Assembly: GCF_050749885.1 (NCBI RefSeq)
Contig: NZ_JBOIUB010000001.1
Span: 1,178,001 to 1,242,000 of the forward strand
Reading direction: 5' to 3'
DNA: 64,000 nucleotides
Source: Zooshikella sp050749885
GTDB lineage: Bacteria > Pseudomonadota > Gammaproteobacteria > Pseudomonadales > Zooshikellaceae
Below the pieces are notes generated by a model. The model saw only the letters and a program-made list of their open reading frames with translations. It made no database searches and had not been told where the DNA came from. A program made the translations under genes and the position numbers. Position 1 is the stretch's first letter. Each line of letters starts with the position of its first letter. Shown one piece after another: positions 26,477 through 35,580 of this stretch.

Positions 26477-28609
26477 CTACTCGTGTTTCCCTTGACGCTC
26501 CCATTGATGGTATCGTGCCAACCCATTGAGCAACTTCTCAGGTGCATGCGCCTTTTTCCAAACACCAGCCGCATACTTATTAGCTTCTGATAATGTAGGG
26601 TAAATATGAATGGTACCTAGAATCTTATTTAAGCCTAATCCATGTTTCATGGCTGAAATATATTCTGTAATTAATTCACTGGCGTGATACCCAACAATTG
26701 TCACCCCTAAAATAGTATCTTTACCAGGGACGGTAAGTACTTTAACAAAGCCATGGGCCTCTTCATCAGCAATGGCCCGGTCCAGATCATCGATATTATA
26801 TCGAGTGACTTCATAAGCAATATTTTGCTCTTGAGCCTCTTGTTCATTAAAACCAACACGAGCCACTTCGGGATCAGTAAATGTTGCCCAGGGAATAACT
26901 CGGTAGTCTACTTTAAACTTTTTAAATCGTCTAAATAGGGCATTTACTGCAGCATACCATGCTTGGTGTGATGCCGTATGAGTAAACTGATAAGGACCAG
27001 CAACATCTCCACAAGCATAAATATTTGGAAACTTTGTTTGTAAATATTCATTGACGGCAATTGTTCCACGCTCAGTCAATGCAATACCTAATGCATCCAA
27101 ACCAAGGTTTGCTGTATTTGCTTGACGACCTACTGCTACTAAAACAAGATCAAAACTTAGTGTTTTCTGGCTCCCATTTGCTTCCAAAATAACCTGCTTT
27201 TGTCCATCTTTAAGATAGAATTCTACAGGCTTATGACCTGCTAACACTTCTATACCTTCTTCTATAAATTTCTGCTGTATTAATGCAGAGACTTCTTCAT
27301 CTTCACGAGGCATCAAGCGAGGCGCTATATCTATTTGTGTAACGCTTACCCCAAGTCGAGCGAATGCTTGAGTTAACTCACAACCAATAGGTCCTCCCCC
27401 AATCACCAACATTCGTTCTGGACGCTCACGAATACGCCAGATTGTGTCTGACGTGTAATAATCTATAGTGTCTAACCCAGGAATTGGCGGCACCATAGGG
27501 CTTCCACCTGAAGCAATAATGATGTTTTTCGTAGTGACCGTTTTTCCATCAATATCGACAGAATAAGGGGTTTTAATGGTCGCAGTTCCTGTTACACACT
27601 CAACACCCAGTGTGGTATAACGCTCAATAGAATCATGAGGCTCTACTTTTTGAATAACTTGCTGTACCCTTTCCATCACCTTAGCAAAGTCCACTTGCAC
27701 TTCAGGTTGAGCAATACCATAAGCCTCTGCGCGTCGAAAATAGTGCGCCATTTTGGCTGATCTTAATAACGCTTTTGAGGGAACACATCCCGTATTTAAG
27801 CAATCTCCCCCCATTTTATAGCGCTCAATCAACATGACCTTTGCTTTAACTGCAGCCGCAATATAAGCTGATACCAGCCCAGCAGAGCCTGCCCCGATCA
27901 CCAATAAATTTGTATCAAAGTGAGTAGGTCTGGGATACGATTTCAGCACTTTGTACTCCTTCCAGCGCGTTATTACCGCTTTAGCCAGCCAGGGGAATAT
28001 TCCCAGCAAAAGAAATGCAGCGATAATTTCTGGCTGTAATACGCCTTTAATTGATAACGCTTCAACCTGTGTCAGACTTGCTCCAGCCCCCACATAAACA
28101 ATTGTTCCTGGCAACATACCCACCTGACTGACGATAAAAAAGCGCCCTGTCCGAATGGGCGTTAATCCCATGACTAAGTTAATAACAAAAAAGGGAATAG
28201 CAGGAATCAAACGTAATGTAAAAAGGTAAAAAGCCCCTTCTTGACGAATACCTTGGTTAATTGTTTTCAAATAACTTGAAAAACGGCTTTGTACCCAGTC
28301 ATGGAGTAATGTGCGCGAAAGTAAGAATGCTAAGGTAGCCCCAATCGTACTGGCAAACGATACCAAAATAGTACCGTGTAACAGTCCAAAAATGACACCT
28401 GCAACCAATGTCATGAGTGCTGCGCCAGGCAGTGATAGCCCAGTAACTGCCACATAAATAACAAAGAAAATCAATGCTGTTTCTATAGGGTTCTGATCAT
28501 AAAGTGACTGAAAGAAAGAAACAGAAAGGTACTGTTCAAGATCAAGTAGAAAAAAAAGAGCTATGGCAATAGCAACACTCGTTGCCAATATCAGTTTTGA
28601 TTTCTTCAT
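26477..28609 (-). CDS. VTT (DedA/TVP38-like) membrane domain fused to FAD disulfide oxidoreductase
   Basis: Residues about 1-215 are a TVP38/TMEM64-type membrane domain with about five helices and the SNARE-associated/VTT core (TGLSLPGAALMTLVAGVIFG, LRLIPAIPFFVINLVMGLTP). From about 230 onward runs a class I pyridine nucleotide-disulfide reductase: FAD motif LLVIGAGSAGLVSAYIAAA, redox-active C-x4-C in GGDCLNTGCVPSKA, NAD(P)H motif MLVIGGGPIGCELTQAFARL, and the dimerisation domain with FTDPEVARVGF. The closest enzymes are mercuric reductase-like and dihydrolipoamide dehydrogenase-like. The fusion tethers an NAD(P)H disulfide reductase to the membrane; its substrate is unknown. AGGA lies eight bases before the ATG. 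Confidence 0.9.
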   Translation of the reverse strand: MKKSKLILATSVAIAIALFFLLDLEQYLSVSFFQSLYDQNPIETALIFFVIYVAVTGLSLPGAALMTLVAGVIFGLLHGTILVSFASTIGATLAFLLSRTLLHDWVQSRFSSYLKTINQGIRQEGAFYLFTLRLIPAIPFFVINLVMGLTPIRTGRFFIVSQVGMLPGTIVYVGAGASLTQVEALSIKGVLQPEIIAAFLLLGIFPWLAKAVITRWKEYKVLKSYPRPTHFDTNLLVIGAGSAGLVSAYIAAAVKAKVMLIERYKMGGDCLNTGCVPSKALLRSAKMAHYFRRAEAYGIAQPEVQVDFAKVMERVQQVIQKVEPHDSIERYTTLGVECVTGTATIKTPYSVDIDGKTVTTKNIIIASGGSPMVPPIPGLDTIDYYTSDTIWRIRERPERMLVIGGGPIGCELTQAFARLGVSVTQIDIAPRLMPREDEEVSALIQQKFIEEGIEVLAGHKPVEFYLKDGQKQVILEANGSQKTLSFDLVLVAVGRQANTANLGLDALGIALTERGTIAVNEYLQTKFPNIYACGDVAGPYQFTHTASHQAWYAAVNALFRRFKKFKVDYRVIPWATFTDPEVARVGFNEQEAQEQNIAYEVTRYNIDDLDRAIADEEAHGFVKVLTVPGKDTILGVTIVGYHASELITEYISAMKHGLGLNKILGTIHIYPTLSEANKYAAGVWKKAHAPEKLLNGLARYHQWERQGKHE

Positions 28610-29005
28610 TAGTAGTCCTGCACTAGAGGTATGATCCCCTATAACATTTTATATACCCTTCACGAATAACTTTTATAGCACTAAGGCAAAAGGGCTTTGC
28701 TAGCTTCATTCTTAACCACCAAGGATGATGGGAATACAGTTTATGCAGAAGCACTTAACGGCCCCTACAGTCACTTATTATTTATCAGCTCCTGCGCTTC
28801 ATAACTCGATGGCCTCGCCTAAAAGCCATTCGTGTTGGTTATGCCATCATCAACTCTGACCTGATTACACTGTGTTTTATTTCAAAAACTAACACTCTCT
28901 GCTTGCCTTGCTATTATAAGCTATCCAAATTGTGAGCTACCCCCAGCCTCCTTCAGTACGCAAAAGGTAAAGTATCAAGTAGTCATGTCAGAGGGGGCCG
29001 TTAAA
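28610..29005. other. Divergent intergenic region with a short dispersed motif
   Basis: No gene is seen. TATACCCTTCACGAAT at 28652-28667 recurs in a close form at 38564-38579 and, in part, near 10421-10434 (see findings). The region must contain the promoters for both flanking divergent genes. Confidence 0.4.
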
Positions 29006-29707
29006 ATGAAACAACGCTTTAACACCAAGCTATGGTATATTACCTGCGCTCTATGCCTCACCCTCCAGATGAGCCTTCAAGTTCAGGCTTCATCACCTAG
29101 CACAGATACTAAGCAACCTACTACTCAGACTACACCTGTTGCTAATCATAGCTGTCAAGAGCAGTTTTGTGAGCTCATTGCACTTGAACAACCTTGGCCA
29201 GCTAAAGTAACGCCCCCAGCCCAAGCCACTACACTGCTATTCGATGCCTTTCGATTTAGAGTTACTGGTCCATTTTCATCCATCAGTCAAACAGAAAATG
29301 AGCTGTTCTTAAAGCAACGTGTGGGATTCTCTCTAGCACTGCAGATATTAACGCTTGATGATTACCCTGAACTTAAAAATAGCAACATTAAAGCTCATGA
29401 TATACCCACTATTATGTTTGAAGTTCCCCGGAAGAAAATACTACAGGAAAAACAACCCAATATTCGTGCACTTAAACTGGGTCTTTATAAAGCAGCGAGA
29501 CACACTGATTTTAAAACATTTGATCAAGTATCTGTTATTCGCAATGGTGATATCAAAGCTTTCTTAATTAAAGGGGACAATATTTCATTTAACTACGCAG
29601 CGTATTTTATAGATTTAAACATACCAGGTAAATTTTATCGGATTGAGTTCAACCATGGTAATAAACGAAACTGGTTGAATTTATTGGGCTCAATGTCTAT
29701 CAACTAA
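29006..29707 (+). CDS. Secreted protein of unknown function, 233 aa
   Basis: The start at ATG 29006 gives a clean signal peptide (MKQRFNTKLWYITCALCLTL, ending QVQA) with a GGGGG tract about eight bases upstream; an ATG at 28985 would add seven residues. A Ser/Thr/Gln-rich linker (about 25-45) precedes a mature domain with two cysteines (SCQEQFCEL) and a beta-rich C-terminal half ending GKFYRIEFNHGNKRNW. It is presumably periplasmic. I do not recognise the family. It is followed by a strong bidirectional terminator. Confidence 0.7.
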   Translation: MKQRFNTKLWYITCALCLTLQMSLQVQASSPSTDTKQPTTQTTPVANHSCQEQFCELIALEQPWPAKVTPPAQATTLLFDAFRFRVTGPFSSISQTENELFLKQRVGFSLALQILTLDDYPELKNSNIKAHDIPTIMFEVPRKKILQEKQPNIRALKLGLYKAARHTDFKTFDQVSVIRNGDIKAFLIKGDNISFNYAAYFIDLNIPGKFYRIEFNHGNKRNWLNLLGSMSIN

Positions 29708-29780
29708 AGGGGGTCTCTAAAAATAGTGAATACAGTGCTCCCCCCTCTCATTTTATATAGTAATTTTTACTCAATAAAAA

Positions 29781-29811
29781 AGAGAGCCAAAAAACTGGCT
29801 CTCTTTTTTTT
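29781..29811. terminator. Bidirectional rho-independent terminator
   Basis: AGAGAGCC (29781-29788) pairs with GGCTCTCT (29797-29804) around an 8-nt loop. Seven T residues follow on the plus strand and an A run precedes it, so it also works in the opposite direction. It separates two convergent genes. Confidence 0.93.
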
Positions 29812-29845
29812 CAAGCTATAACTATACTATTCAACTACTGTATAA

Positions 29846-30124
29846 TTATGGATCTACTTTATCTAAGTTCTTACGGATAAAGTTTTCAATTGTTTGGCAA
29901 GCAAGGAAAGGAGAGCGCTCAGTAATAGTAATTACTGCTTCCTTATCAACAATTGTATACTCACCTTTAACTGTACCAAAAACAGGTACTGAAACACTGA
30001 ATTTGCCAGAATGAGTATCGCCTTCCAATGTACCACCATTACCATCAATCATCACTTTAACACGCGCATAAATATCTTCTGGCTGACCATTAAACGCTAC
30101 TTTAAAAGGTGCACATGATGCCAT
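29846..30124 (-). CDS. Small conserved-looking protein, 92 aa
   Basis: A cytoplasmic protein with alternating strands and one C-terminal helix: APFKVAFNGQPEDIYARVKV, GTLEGDTHSGKFSVSVPVFG, AVITITERSPFLACQTIENF. The layout resembles a lipid-binding or SHS2-like small alpha/beta fold, and faintly the small granule-associated proteins of polyhydroxyalkanoate systems, but I cannot support a name. TAAGGAG is well placed before the ATG. It is transcribed alone and ends at the bidirectional terminator, so it looks like a real, well-expressed gene. Confidence 0.72.
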   Translation of the reverse strand: MASCAPFKVAFNGQPEDIYARVKVMIDGNGGTLEGDTHSGKFSVSVPVFGTVKGEYTIVDKEAVITITERSPFLACQTIENFIRKNLDKVDP

Positions 30125-30502
30125 AACTAATATCTCCTTATTAATTATAAAAATTTATTTTTTAGCTTACCAACAGTGACTATTTATGTTTTTCATAGCC
30201 TGCTGTAGAAGCTGATGACAATAGTACGCACCACTAAAAAAAATATAATTTGGAAAAAACTCCATAGATTTTTTTATAATGCACCAGAAGAAAACGAGAA
30301 TGATCCTATATTAAATAACCGATCTTGATCACATAGCGTAGCCCAAGCATTACACATACACTGACTTATGAAAGCGTATTCCTAAATTACACCGACTAAC
30401 CTATTGTGAAAGATAGAATTAGAATCAGCGTCTAAATAGCCAGCACGGTATTGACAAGGTATACTATTTCTTTTGAATATCTACTGGATAGGAGCAAGTG
30501 TG
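30125..30502. other. Divergent intergenic region before lptM-lysA
   Basis: 378 bp without a gene. TTGACA at about 30453 with TGAATA 17 bp downstream is the best candidate promoter for lptM-lysA, a weak match in the -10. Nothing else is recognised. Confidence 0.4.
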
Positions 30503-30622
30503 ATGCGTATCATCTTCTCAATGGTTTTGCTGTTGTTACTGTCCGGCTGTGGCCAAAAAGGGCCTTTATATTTGCCAGATGATACAGAGCAACAGCAAAC
30601 GACTGAAGAAACAGCTGAGTAA
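30503..30622 (+). CDS. lptM: LPS-assembly lipoprotein LptM (YifL/LppL), 39 aa
   Basis: A very short lipoprotein: signal peptide MRIIFSMVLLLLL, lipobox LSGC, then GQKGPLYLP, the invariant LptM motif. LptM helps the LptD-LptE translocon fold and form correct disulfides in the outer membrane. The acidic, Gln/Thr-rich tail is short, as usual. GGAG stands eight bases before the ATG. The position directly before lysA is the conserved Pseudomonas order (lppL-lysA-dapF). At 39 codons it is easily missed by automatic length cut-offs. Confidence 0.93.
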   Translation: MRIIFSMVLLLLLSGCGQKGPLYLPDDTEQQQTTEETAE

Positions 30623-30656
30623 AAAATCACAACCAGACAGGTGTACTTAGGTCATT

Positions 30657-31907
30657 ATGGATCACTTTCACTATCAAGACGGTGAACTCTTTGCAGAAAA
30701 TGTTCCCGTCGCTAAGATAGCCGCACAATTTGGCACCCCCACCTACCTCTACTCTCGTGCGACATTAACCCGCCATTTTCAGGCATACCAACGCGCTTTG
30801 GGTAATCACCCGCACTTAATTTGCTTTGCTGTCAAGGCAAACGCCAATATTGCAGTACTCAACGTGCTTGCCAAGCTAGGGGCCGGTTTTGATATTGTTT
30901 CTGTGGGTGAGTTAGAGAGAGTGCTTGCGGCAGGAGGCGATCCCAAAAAAGTTGTTTTTTCAGGTGTAGGCAAACAGCCTCATGAAATGCGTCGAGCATT
31001 GTCAGTGGGTGTACATTGTTTTAATGTTGAGTCCATTGCAGAGTTGGAACAACTTCAAGCTGTCGCCAGTGATATGGATATCGTTGCCAACATTTCTATG
31101 CGTGTTAATCCTGATGTGGATCCACAAACACACCCTTATATATCCACAGGACTAAAAGAAAATAAGTTTGGTATCGATATAAATGAAGCAATCACTGTTT
31201 ATGAGCAGGCGGCTCGTTTAAGTCATATCCATATTATTGGCATTGATTGCCACATTGGGTCTCAACTGACTTCTTTACCTCCATTTCTAGATGCCCTAGA
31301 CCGGCTTCTGGGCTTAGTTGACGCACTGGCGGCAAAAGGAATTACCATACAACATTTGGATTTAGGTGGAGGGCTTGGGGTACCTTATCGAAATGAGCAA
31401 CCTCCCGAACCTGATACTTATGCGAGTGCCATTTTAGAACGTTTGGGCAGTCGCGCCTTAGAACTTATCTTTGAGCCAGGTCGATCGATTGCTGCCAATG
31501 CAGGCATTCTCATTACACGAGTTGACTATTTAAAGCCCACAGCAACAAAACACTTTGCCATTGTCGATGCAGCCATGAATGATCTGCTGCGACCCGCTCT
31601 TTACCAGGCATGGCAAGAAATTATTCCCGTGACTCCCCGTCATGACTGCGAATCTCAAACCTATGATATTGTTGGTGCTATTTGTGAAACCAGTGACTTT
31701 TTAGGTAAAGATCGCGAATTGGCTATTCAGCCTCAGGACTTATTAGCGGTACGTTCAGCAGGTGCCTACGGCTTTGTTATGAGCTCCAATTACAATACAC
31801 GTAACCGAGCCGCTGAAGTGATGGTTGATGGTGATCAGTATCATTTAATTCGCAAACGTGAAACCATTACAGAGCAACTTGCTAATGAGCTATTGCTGCC
31901 AGAGTAA
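30657..31907 (+). CDS. lysA: Diaminopimelate decarboxylase
   Basis: LysA makes L-lysine from meso-diaminopimelate. The PLP lysine is K60 in CFAVKANAN, the glycine-rich phosphate site is LDLGGGLGVPY, and the C-terminal active-site segment contains GAICETSDFLGKDRE with its catalytic cysteine. A typical fold-type III enzyme of 416 residues. It follows lptM by 34 bp and probably shares its transcript. No lysine riboswitch is evident upstream. Confidence 0.96.
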   Translation: MDHFHYQDGELFAENVPVAKIAAQFGTPTYLYSRATLTRHFQAYQRALGNHPHLICFAVKANANIAVLNVLAKLGAGFDIVSVGELERVLAAGGDPKKVVFSGVGKQPHEMRRALSVGVHCFNVESIAELEQLQAVASDMDIVANISMRVNPDVDPQTHPYISTGLKENKFGIDINEAITVYEQAARLSHIHIIGIDCHIGSQLTSLPPFLDALDRLLGLVDALAAKGITIQHLDLGGGLGVPYRNEQPPEPDTYASAILERLGSRALELIFEPGRSIAANAGILITRVDYLKPTATKHFAIVDAAMNDLLRPALYQAWQEIIPVTPRHDCESQTYDIVGAICETSDFLGKDRELAIQPQDLLAVRSAGAYGFVMSSNYNTRNRAAEVMVDGDQYHLIRKRETITEQLANELLLPE

Positions 31908-32271
31908 TCCCAAGCTCATAATTTTTATACCCAGTAAAAGGTATACATGCCTCGCTAGCCTGAACTTGGGCTAGCAATATATCCTTAAGCTACATAATTA
32001 AACCGTAAAACCTAGCACGAAAATAAAAAACAAACCTAGTGTTAATACACAGCAAGTACTGTTAGGCTTAAGACAAACGAAACACCTCTATGTGAATTTA
32101 TATCTGCGACAAGTGATGTACTCACACTTAGTCGTTTTTTATACCCACAATTTAAGAGGATATACTCTAGAATGGCATAGTCATGGTTATGCTCCTTTCT
32201 ATGAGTATCAAAACGACATAATTACAACAGACTTGTTTTCATAAAGTATTTAAGAATTGAGACTATTTTAA
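31908..32271. other. Intergenic region between lysA and dapF with a hairpin
   Basis: 364 bp. GCTAGCC (31954-31960) and GGCTAGC (31969-31975) form a 7-bp stem without a following T run. The unusually long gap separates dapF from lysA, so dapF likely has its own promoter, which I could not locate with confidence. Confidence 0.4.
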
Positions 32272-33102
32272 ATGCTACTTCGCTTCACCAAAATGCACGG
32301 ATTGGGCAATGATTTTATGGTAATCGATCTGGTTACCCAACATGCTCGTCTCACCCAAGAAAAAATCAAACAGCTAGCCAACCGGCACTTTGGTATTGGC
32401 TTTGACCAACTGCTCATTGTCGAGCCTCCTTCCAAGCCTGATGTAGACTTCAAATACCGTATATTTAATGCCGATGGTTCTGAAGTTGAACAATGTGGTA
32501 ATGGTGCACGCTGCTTTGCCCGTTTTGTCAGAGACCGGAAATTAACCAGCAAACGCTCTATCAATGTTGAAACCCAGGGTGGCGATATAACGCTCATTGT
32601 CCATAATAACAATGCCGTTGAAGTAGATATGGGGCATCCAATACTTGAGCCGGCACAGATACCATTTCATGCGAGACAGCAAGCCATCACCTATCCTATT
32701 CAATGTCACAACCAAGCCTTTGAAGTGAGTGCCGTCTCCATGGGTAATCCTCATATGGTTCTGCTTGTTGAAGATATTCTTCAAGCCCAGGTTGAAAAAT
32801 GGGGACCTTTGCTGGAAAAACATGAATCTTTCCCACAACGTGCTAATGTTGGTTTTATGCAAGTCATTAATTCGCAACAAATTAAGTTACGTGTATTTGA
32901 ACGGGGTGCAGGAGAAACCCTTGCGTGTGGAACAGGTGCCTGTGCAGCCGTTGTGGCCGGCCGTCTTCAAAATTTGTTAACAGAGCAAGTTCAGGTGGAT
33001 CTGCCAGGAGGCTCATTACAAATAGAATGGCAGGGAAGTGGACACTCAGTGCGTATGATCGGGCCAGCAACCCGTGTTTTTGAGGGGCAAGTACGTATAT
33101 GA
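32272..33102 (+). CDS. dapF: Diaminopimelate epimerase
   Basis: DapF converts LL- to meso-diaminopimelate for lysine and peptidoglycan. The two catalytic cysteines are seen in EQCGNGARCFARF (C75) and ETLACGTGACAAVV (about residue 219). The N-terminus FTKMHGLGNDFMVID is diagnostic, and 276 aa is the standard length. It begins a tight operon: its last four bases overlap the DUF484 gene start. Confidence 0.97.
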   Translation: MLLRFTKMHGLGNDFMVIDLVTQHARLTQEKIKQLANRHFGIGFDQLLIVEPPSKPDVDFKYRIFNADGSEVEQCGNGARCFARFVRDRKLTSKRSINVETQGGDITLIVHNNNAVEVDMGHPILEPAQIPFHARQQAITYPIQCHNQAFEVSAVSMGNPHMVLLVEDILQAQVEKWGPLLEKHESFPQRANVGFMQVINSQQIKLRVFERGAGETLACGTGACAAVVAGRLQNLLTEQVQVDLPGGSLQIEWQGSGHSVRMIGPATRVFEGQVRI

Positions 33103-33791
33103 AAGAACAACAACAAACCATACCACAAACACTAACCACTGAAGACGAAGTGGCTGATTACCTAAAGGCTAATCCCAACTTCTTGTATCAACGACCAGAT
33201 CTGCTTAAATTACTCGAAATACCACACCCATCGGGACAAGCAACCTCCCTGATTGAACGACAAGTGTCTCTCCTCAGAGAGCGCAACCTGGAATTACGCA
33301 ACCAGCTTAACAAGTTATTAGATATTGCAAGAGAAAATGATTCGCTCTTTGAAAAAACCCGCCGATTAATTACTGAGCTGTTGGAAGCCAAATCACTGGA
33401 TGAAATTGGCAAGGTTTGTCGTATTACCTTGAAACATGAATTTAATGTTGATTTTGTAAGCCTTATACTTTTGGCTGACAACCCAAAAGTAAGTGCTTAC
33501 TTCCAAATTCAACCGCTCACGCTTGCCCAACAAAAGATTTCTATCTTGCTTGCACAAGATAAACCTGTTTGTGGTGTCCTTCGACCCAACGAACAAGAAT
33601 TTTTATTTCAAGAACATGCACAAGCTGTTGGTTCCAGTGCTGTCATTACACTACGTAGTACACAGCCCATAGGTATACTTGCCATCGGTAGTAAAGATAG
33701 TAAACATTTTCAAACAGCAATGGGGACACTCTTCATTAGCTACATTGCTGATATACTAAGTCGAGCGTTACTCCAATATTGGCCTCATTAA
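33099..33791 (+). CDS. DUF484 family protein (GAF-like)
   Basis: An N-terminal helical segment (TTEDEVADYLKANPNFLYQR, then PDLLKLLEIPHPSGQATSLIE) with a coiled coil leads into a GAF-like C-terminal domain ending at IADILSRALL. This is the DUF484/YigA family, always encoded between dapF and xerC. No biochemical activity is established for the family. The ATGA overlap with dapF implies translational coupling, and xerC follows after four bases. Confidence 0.93.
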   Translation: MKEQQQTIPQTLTTEDEVADYLKANPNFLYQRPDLLKLLEIPHPSGQATSLIERQVSLLRERNLELRNQLNKLLDIARENDSLFEKTRRLITELLEAKSLDEIGKVCRITLKHEFNVDFVSLILLADNPKVSAYFQIQPLTLAQQKISILLAQDKPVCGVLRPNEQEFLFQEHAQAVGSSAVITLRSTQPIGILAIGSKDSKHFQTAMGTLFISYIADILSRALLQYWPH

Positions 33792-33795
33792 TAGC

Positions 33796-34707
33796 ATGAC
33801 TCGACTTGAACTGATTATTAATCAATTTATAAATTTCTTGCATGTTGAACGTCGACTGGCCGAAAACACTCTGACCAGTTACCAGCGAGATTTACAGCAA
33901 TTACTTGCTTTTATGCAAGATCAACAGCTACAGCAATGGTCACAATTATCAACCACACTACTCCGAGCTTTTCTGCAGTCTCAACACCAACGTGGTCTAA
34001 ACCCTAGATCAATTCAACGTCAGCTGGCAACTTTACGACATTTTTGTAAATATCTGTATATAAACCAACATTTATCAACCAATATTACACTTAACCTACG
34101 AGCCCCAAAAACACAACGAAAGTTGCCTGATACGCTTACCGTGGATCAACTGGAGCACTTACTCTCCCCACCAGAAGATGATCCTCTACTCTATCGCGAC
34201 CATGCTATATTAGAGCTTTTTTATTCTTCAGGGTTGCGCTTAAATGAACTCGTCATGCTTGATATTGGCGATATCAACTTAACGTCACGACTGGTAAAAG
34301 TTCAAGGGAAAGGAAATAAAGAACGGCTGTTACCTGTAGGCAGCAAAGCGATTGATAGCTTAGAACGTTGGTTATCTATTCGTCCCCAACTTGCCAAGCA
34401 GGCATGCACTGCACTCTTTATTTCACTACGCGGAACACGCATCAGTACACGACAAGTACAGTACAGGCTCGCTAAACTGGCCCAGGAAAAAAACTTAAAC
34501 AGTAAATTGCATCCTCATATGTTACGACATAGCTTTGCCACACATATGCTTGAAGGCAGCAAGGACTTACGGGCAGTGCAGGAGTTACTGGGACATAAAG
34601 ATATTTCAACCACCCAAATGTATACCCACATTGATTTTGAATACCTCAGTAACGTATACGATAGCAGCCACCCCCGCTCCAAACGCAGTAAAAAAAATCA
34701 TGATTAA
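33796..34707 (+). CDS. xerC: Tyrosine recombinase XerC
   Basis: XerC with XerD resolves chromosome dimers at dif near the terminus. The full catalytic set is visible: R148 in SSGLRLNEL, K172 in QGKGNKER, H241 and R244 in HPHMLRHSFATH, H267 in LLGHKDIS and nucleophile Y276 in TQMYTHID. The N-terminal SAM-like core-binding domain covers residues about 5-90. Length 303 aa and position in the dapF operon identify it as the housekeeping XerC rather than an integron or phage integrase. Its end overlaps the next gene by eight bases. Confidence 0.96.
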   Translation: MTRLELIINQFINFLHVERRLAENTLTSYQRDLQQLLAFMQDQQLQQWSQLSTTLLRAFLQSQHQRGLNPRSIQRQLATLRHFCKYLYINQHLSTNITLNLRAPKTQRKLPDTLTVDQLEHLLSPPEDDPLLYRDHAILELFYSSGLRLNELVMLDIGDINLTSRLVKVQGKGNKERLLPVGSKAIDSLERWLSIRPQLAKQACTALFISLRGTRISTRQVQYRLAKLAQEKNLNSKLHPHMLRHSFATHMLEGSKDLRAVQELLGHKDISTTQMYTHIDFEYLSNVYDSSHPRSKRSKKNHD

Positions 34708-35404
34708 AGCGGTTACTTTCGACCTTGATGATACCCTTTGGGATAATAAACCCGTCATGGTAGTAGCCGAGTCAGCCATGTACACTTGGCTAAAACAACA
34801 TTGCAAGCAATTAACTCAACAATATTCTTTAGCACAACTCAAAACGCTAAAGGATGAGCTATTAGATAAAAATCCTGAATTAACACATGATGTCAGTGAG
34901 TTACGACGCCATACTCTTGAACAAGCGCTATCAGAATGTGGCTATGGTGACTCATCCAGAAAACTCGCTGAGCAAGCATTTGCACGCTTTTTATCCACTA
35001 GACAACAAGTGACTTACTTCCCTCATACTGAGAAAACATTACAACAGTTAAGTCAACGATATAGCTTAGGCGTCATTACCAATGGTAATGCAGAAATATC
35101 TCAAATGAGTATTGGACAATACTTTTCCTTTGCTATTAAAGCTGAAGAACTCAAAATTAGTAAACCAGACCCTACTATTTTCTCGGAAGCAGTCGTATTA
35201 GCAGGTGTTCAAGCTAATCAAATCGCTCATATTGGAGACCATCCCATTCATGATATTTTAGGTGCAAACCAGGCGGGTTTTAAATCAATTTGGTTTAACC
35301 CTCAACAAGACAACTGGGTGTACCATGAATACCAGCCTGATGCTATCGCCCATAGCCTACATGAAATCCCAACGTTAATTGATAAATTATCCGAAAACAA
35401 ATAA
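34700..35404 (+). CDS. HAD-family hydrolase, YigB-like
   Basis: HAD motif I TFDLDDTLWD (nucleophile D8, acid D10), motif II VITNGNAE, motif III around KISKPDP and motif IV HIGDHPIHDILGA are intact. YigB in E. coli dephosphorylates FMN (5-amino-6-(5-phosphoribitylamino)uracil has also been reported), and its gene lies in the same dapF-yigA-xerC-yigB operon. The real start is ATG 34700, overlapping xerC by eight bases; the reading frame is open further upstream inside xerC but that part is not a protein-like sequence. About 234 aa. Confidence 0.93.
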   Translation: MIKAVTFDLDDTLWDNKPVMVVAESAMYTWLKQHCKQLTQQYSLAQLKTLKDELLDKNPELTHDVSELRRHTLEQALSECGYGDSSRKLAEQAFARFLSTRQQVTYFPHTEKTLQQLSQRYSLGVITNGNAEISQMSIGQYFSFAIKAEELKISKPDPTIFSEAVVLAGVQANQIAHIGDHPIHDILGANQAGFKSIWFNPQQDNWVYHEYQPDAIAHSLHEIPTLIDKLSENK

Positions 35405-35580
35405 TGCTCGCTGACATTAGGCGTAAATTCCTAATCTACCTTTATATACAATAATCATAACACCGCTATACTTACACTGTCCTCAGCCACAAACCAAAGT
35501 TATTTGTTAATATACAGAAGGTTAACACTCAATTTGCTCACAAACAGACTACGACTACAATTCACTTTAGTCGGACTCCT

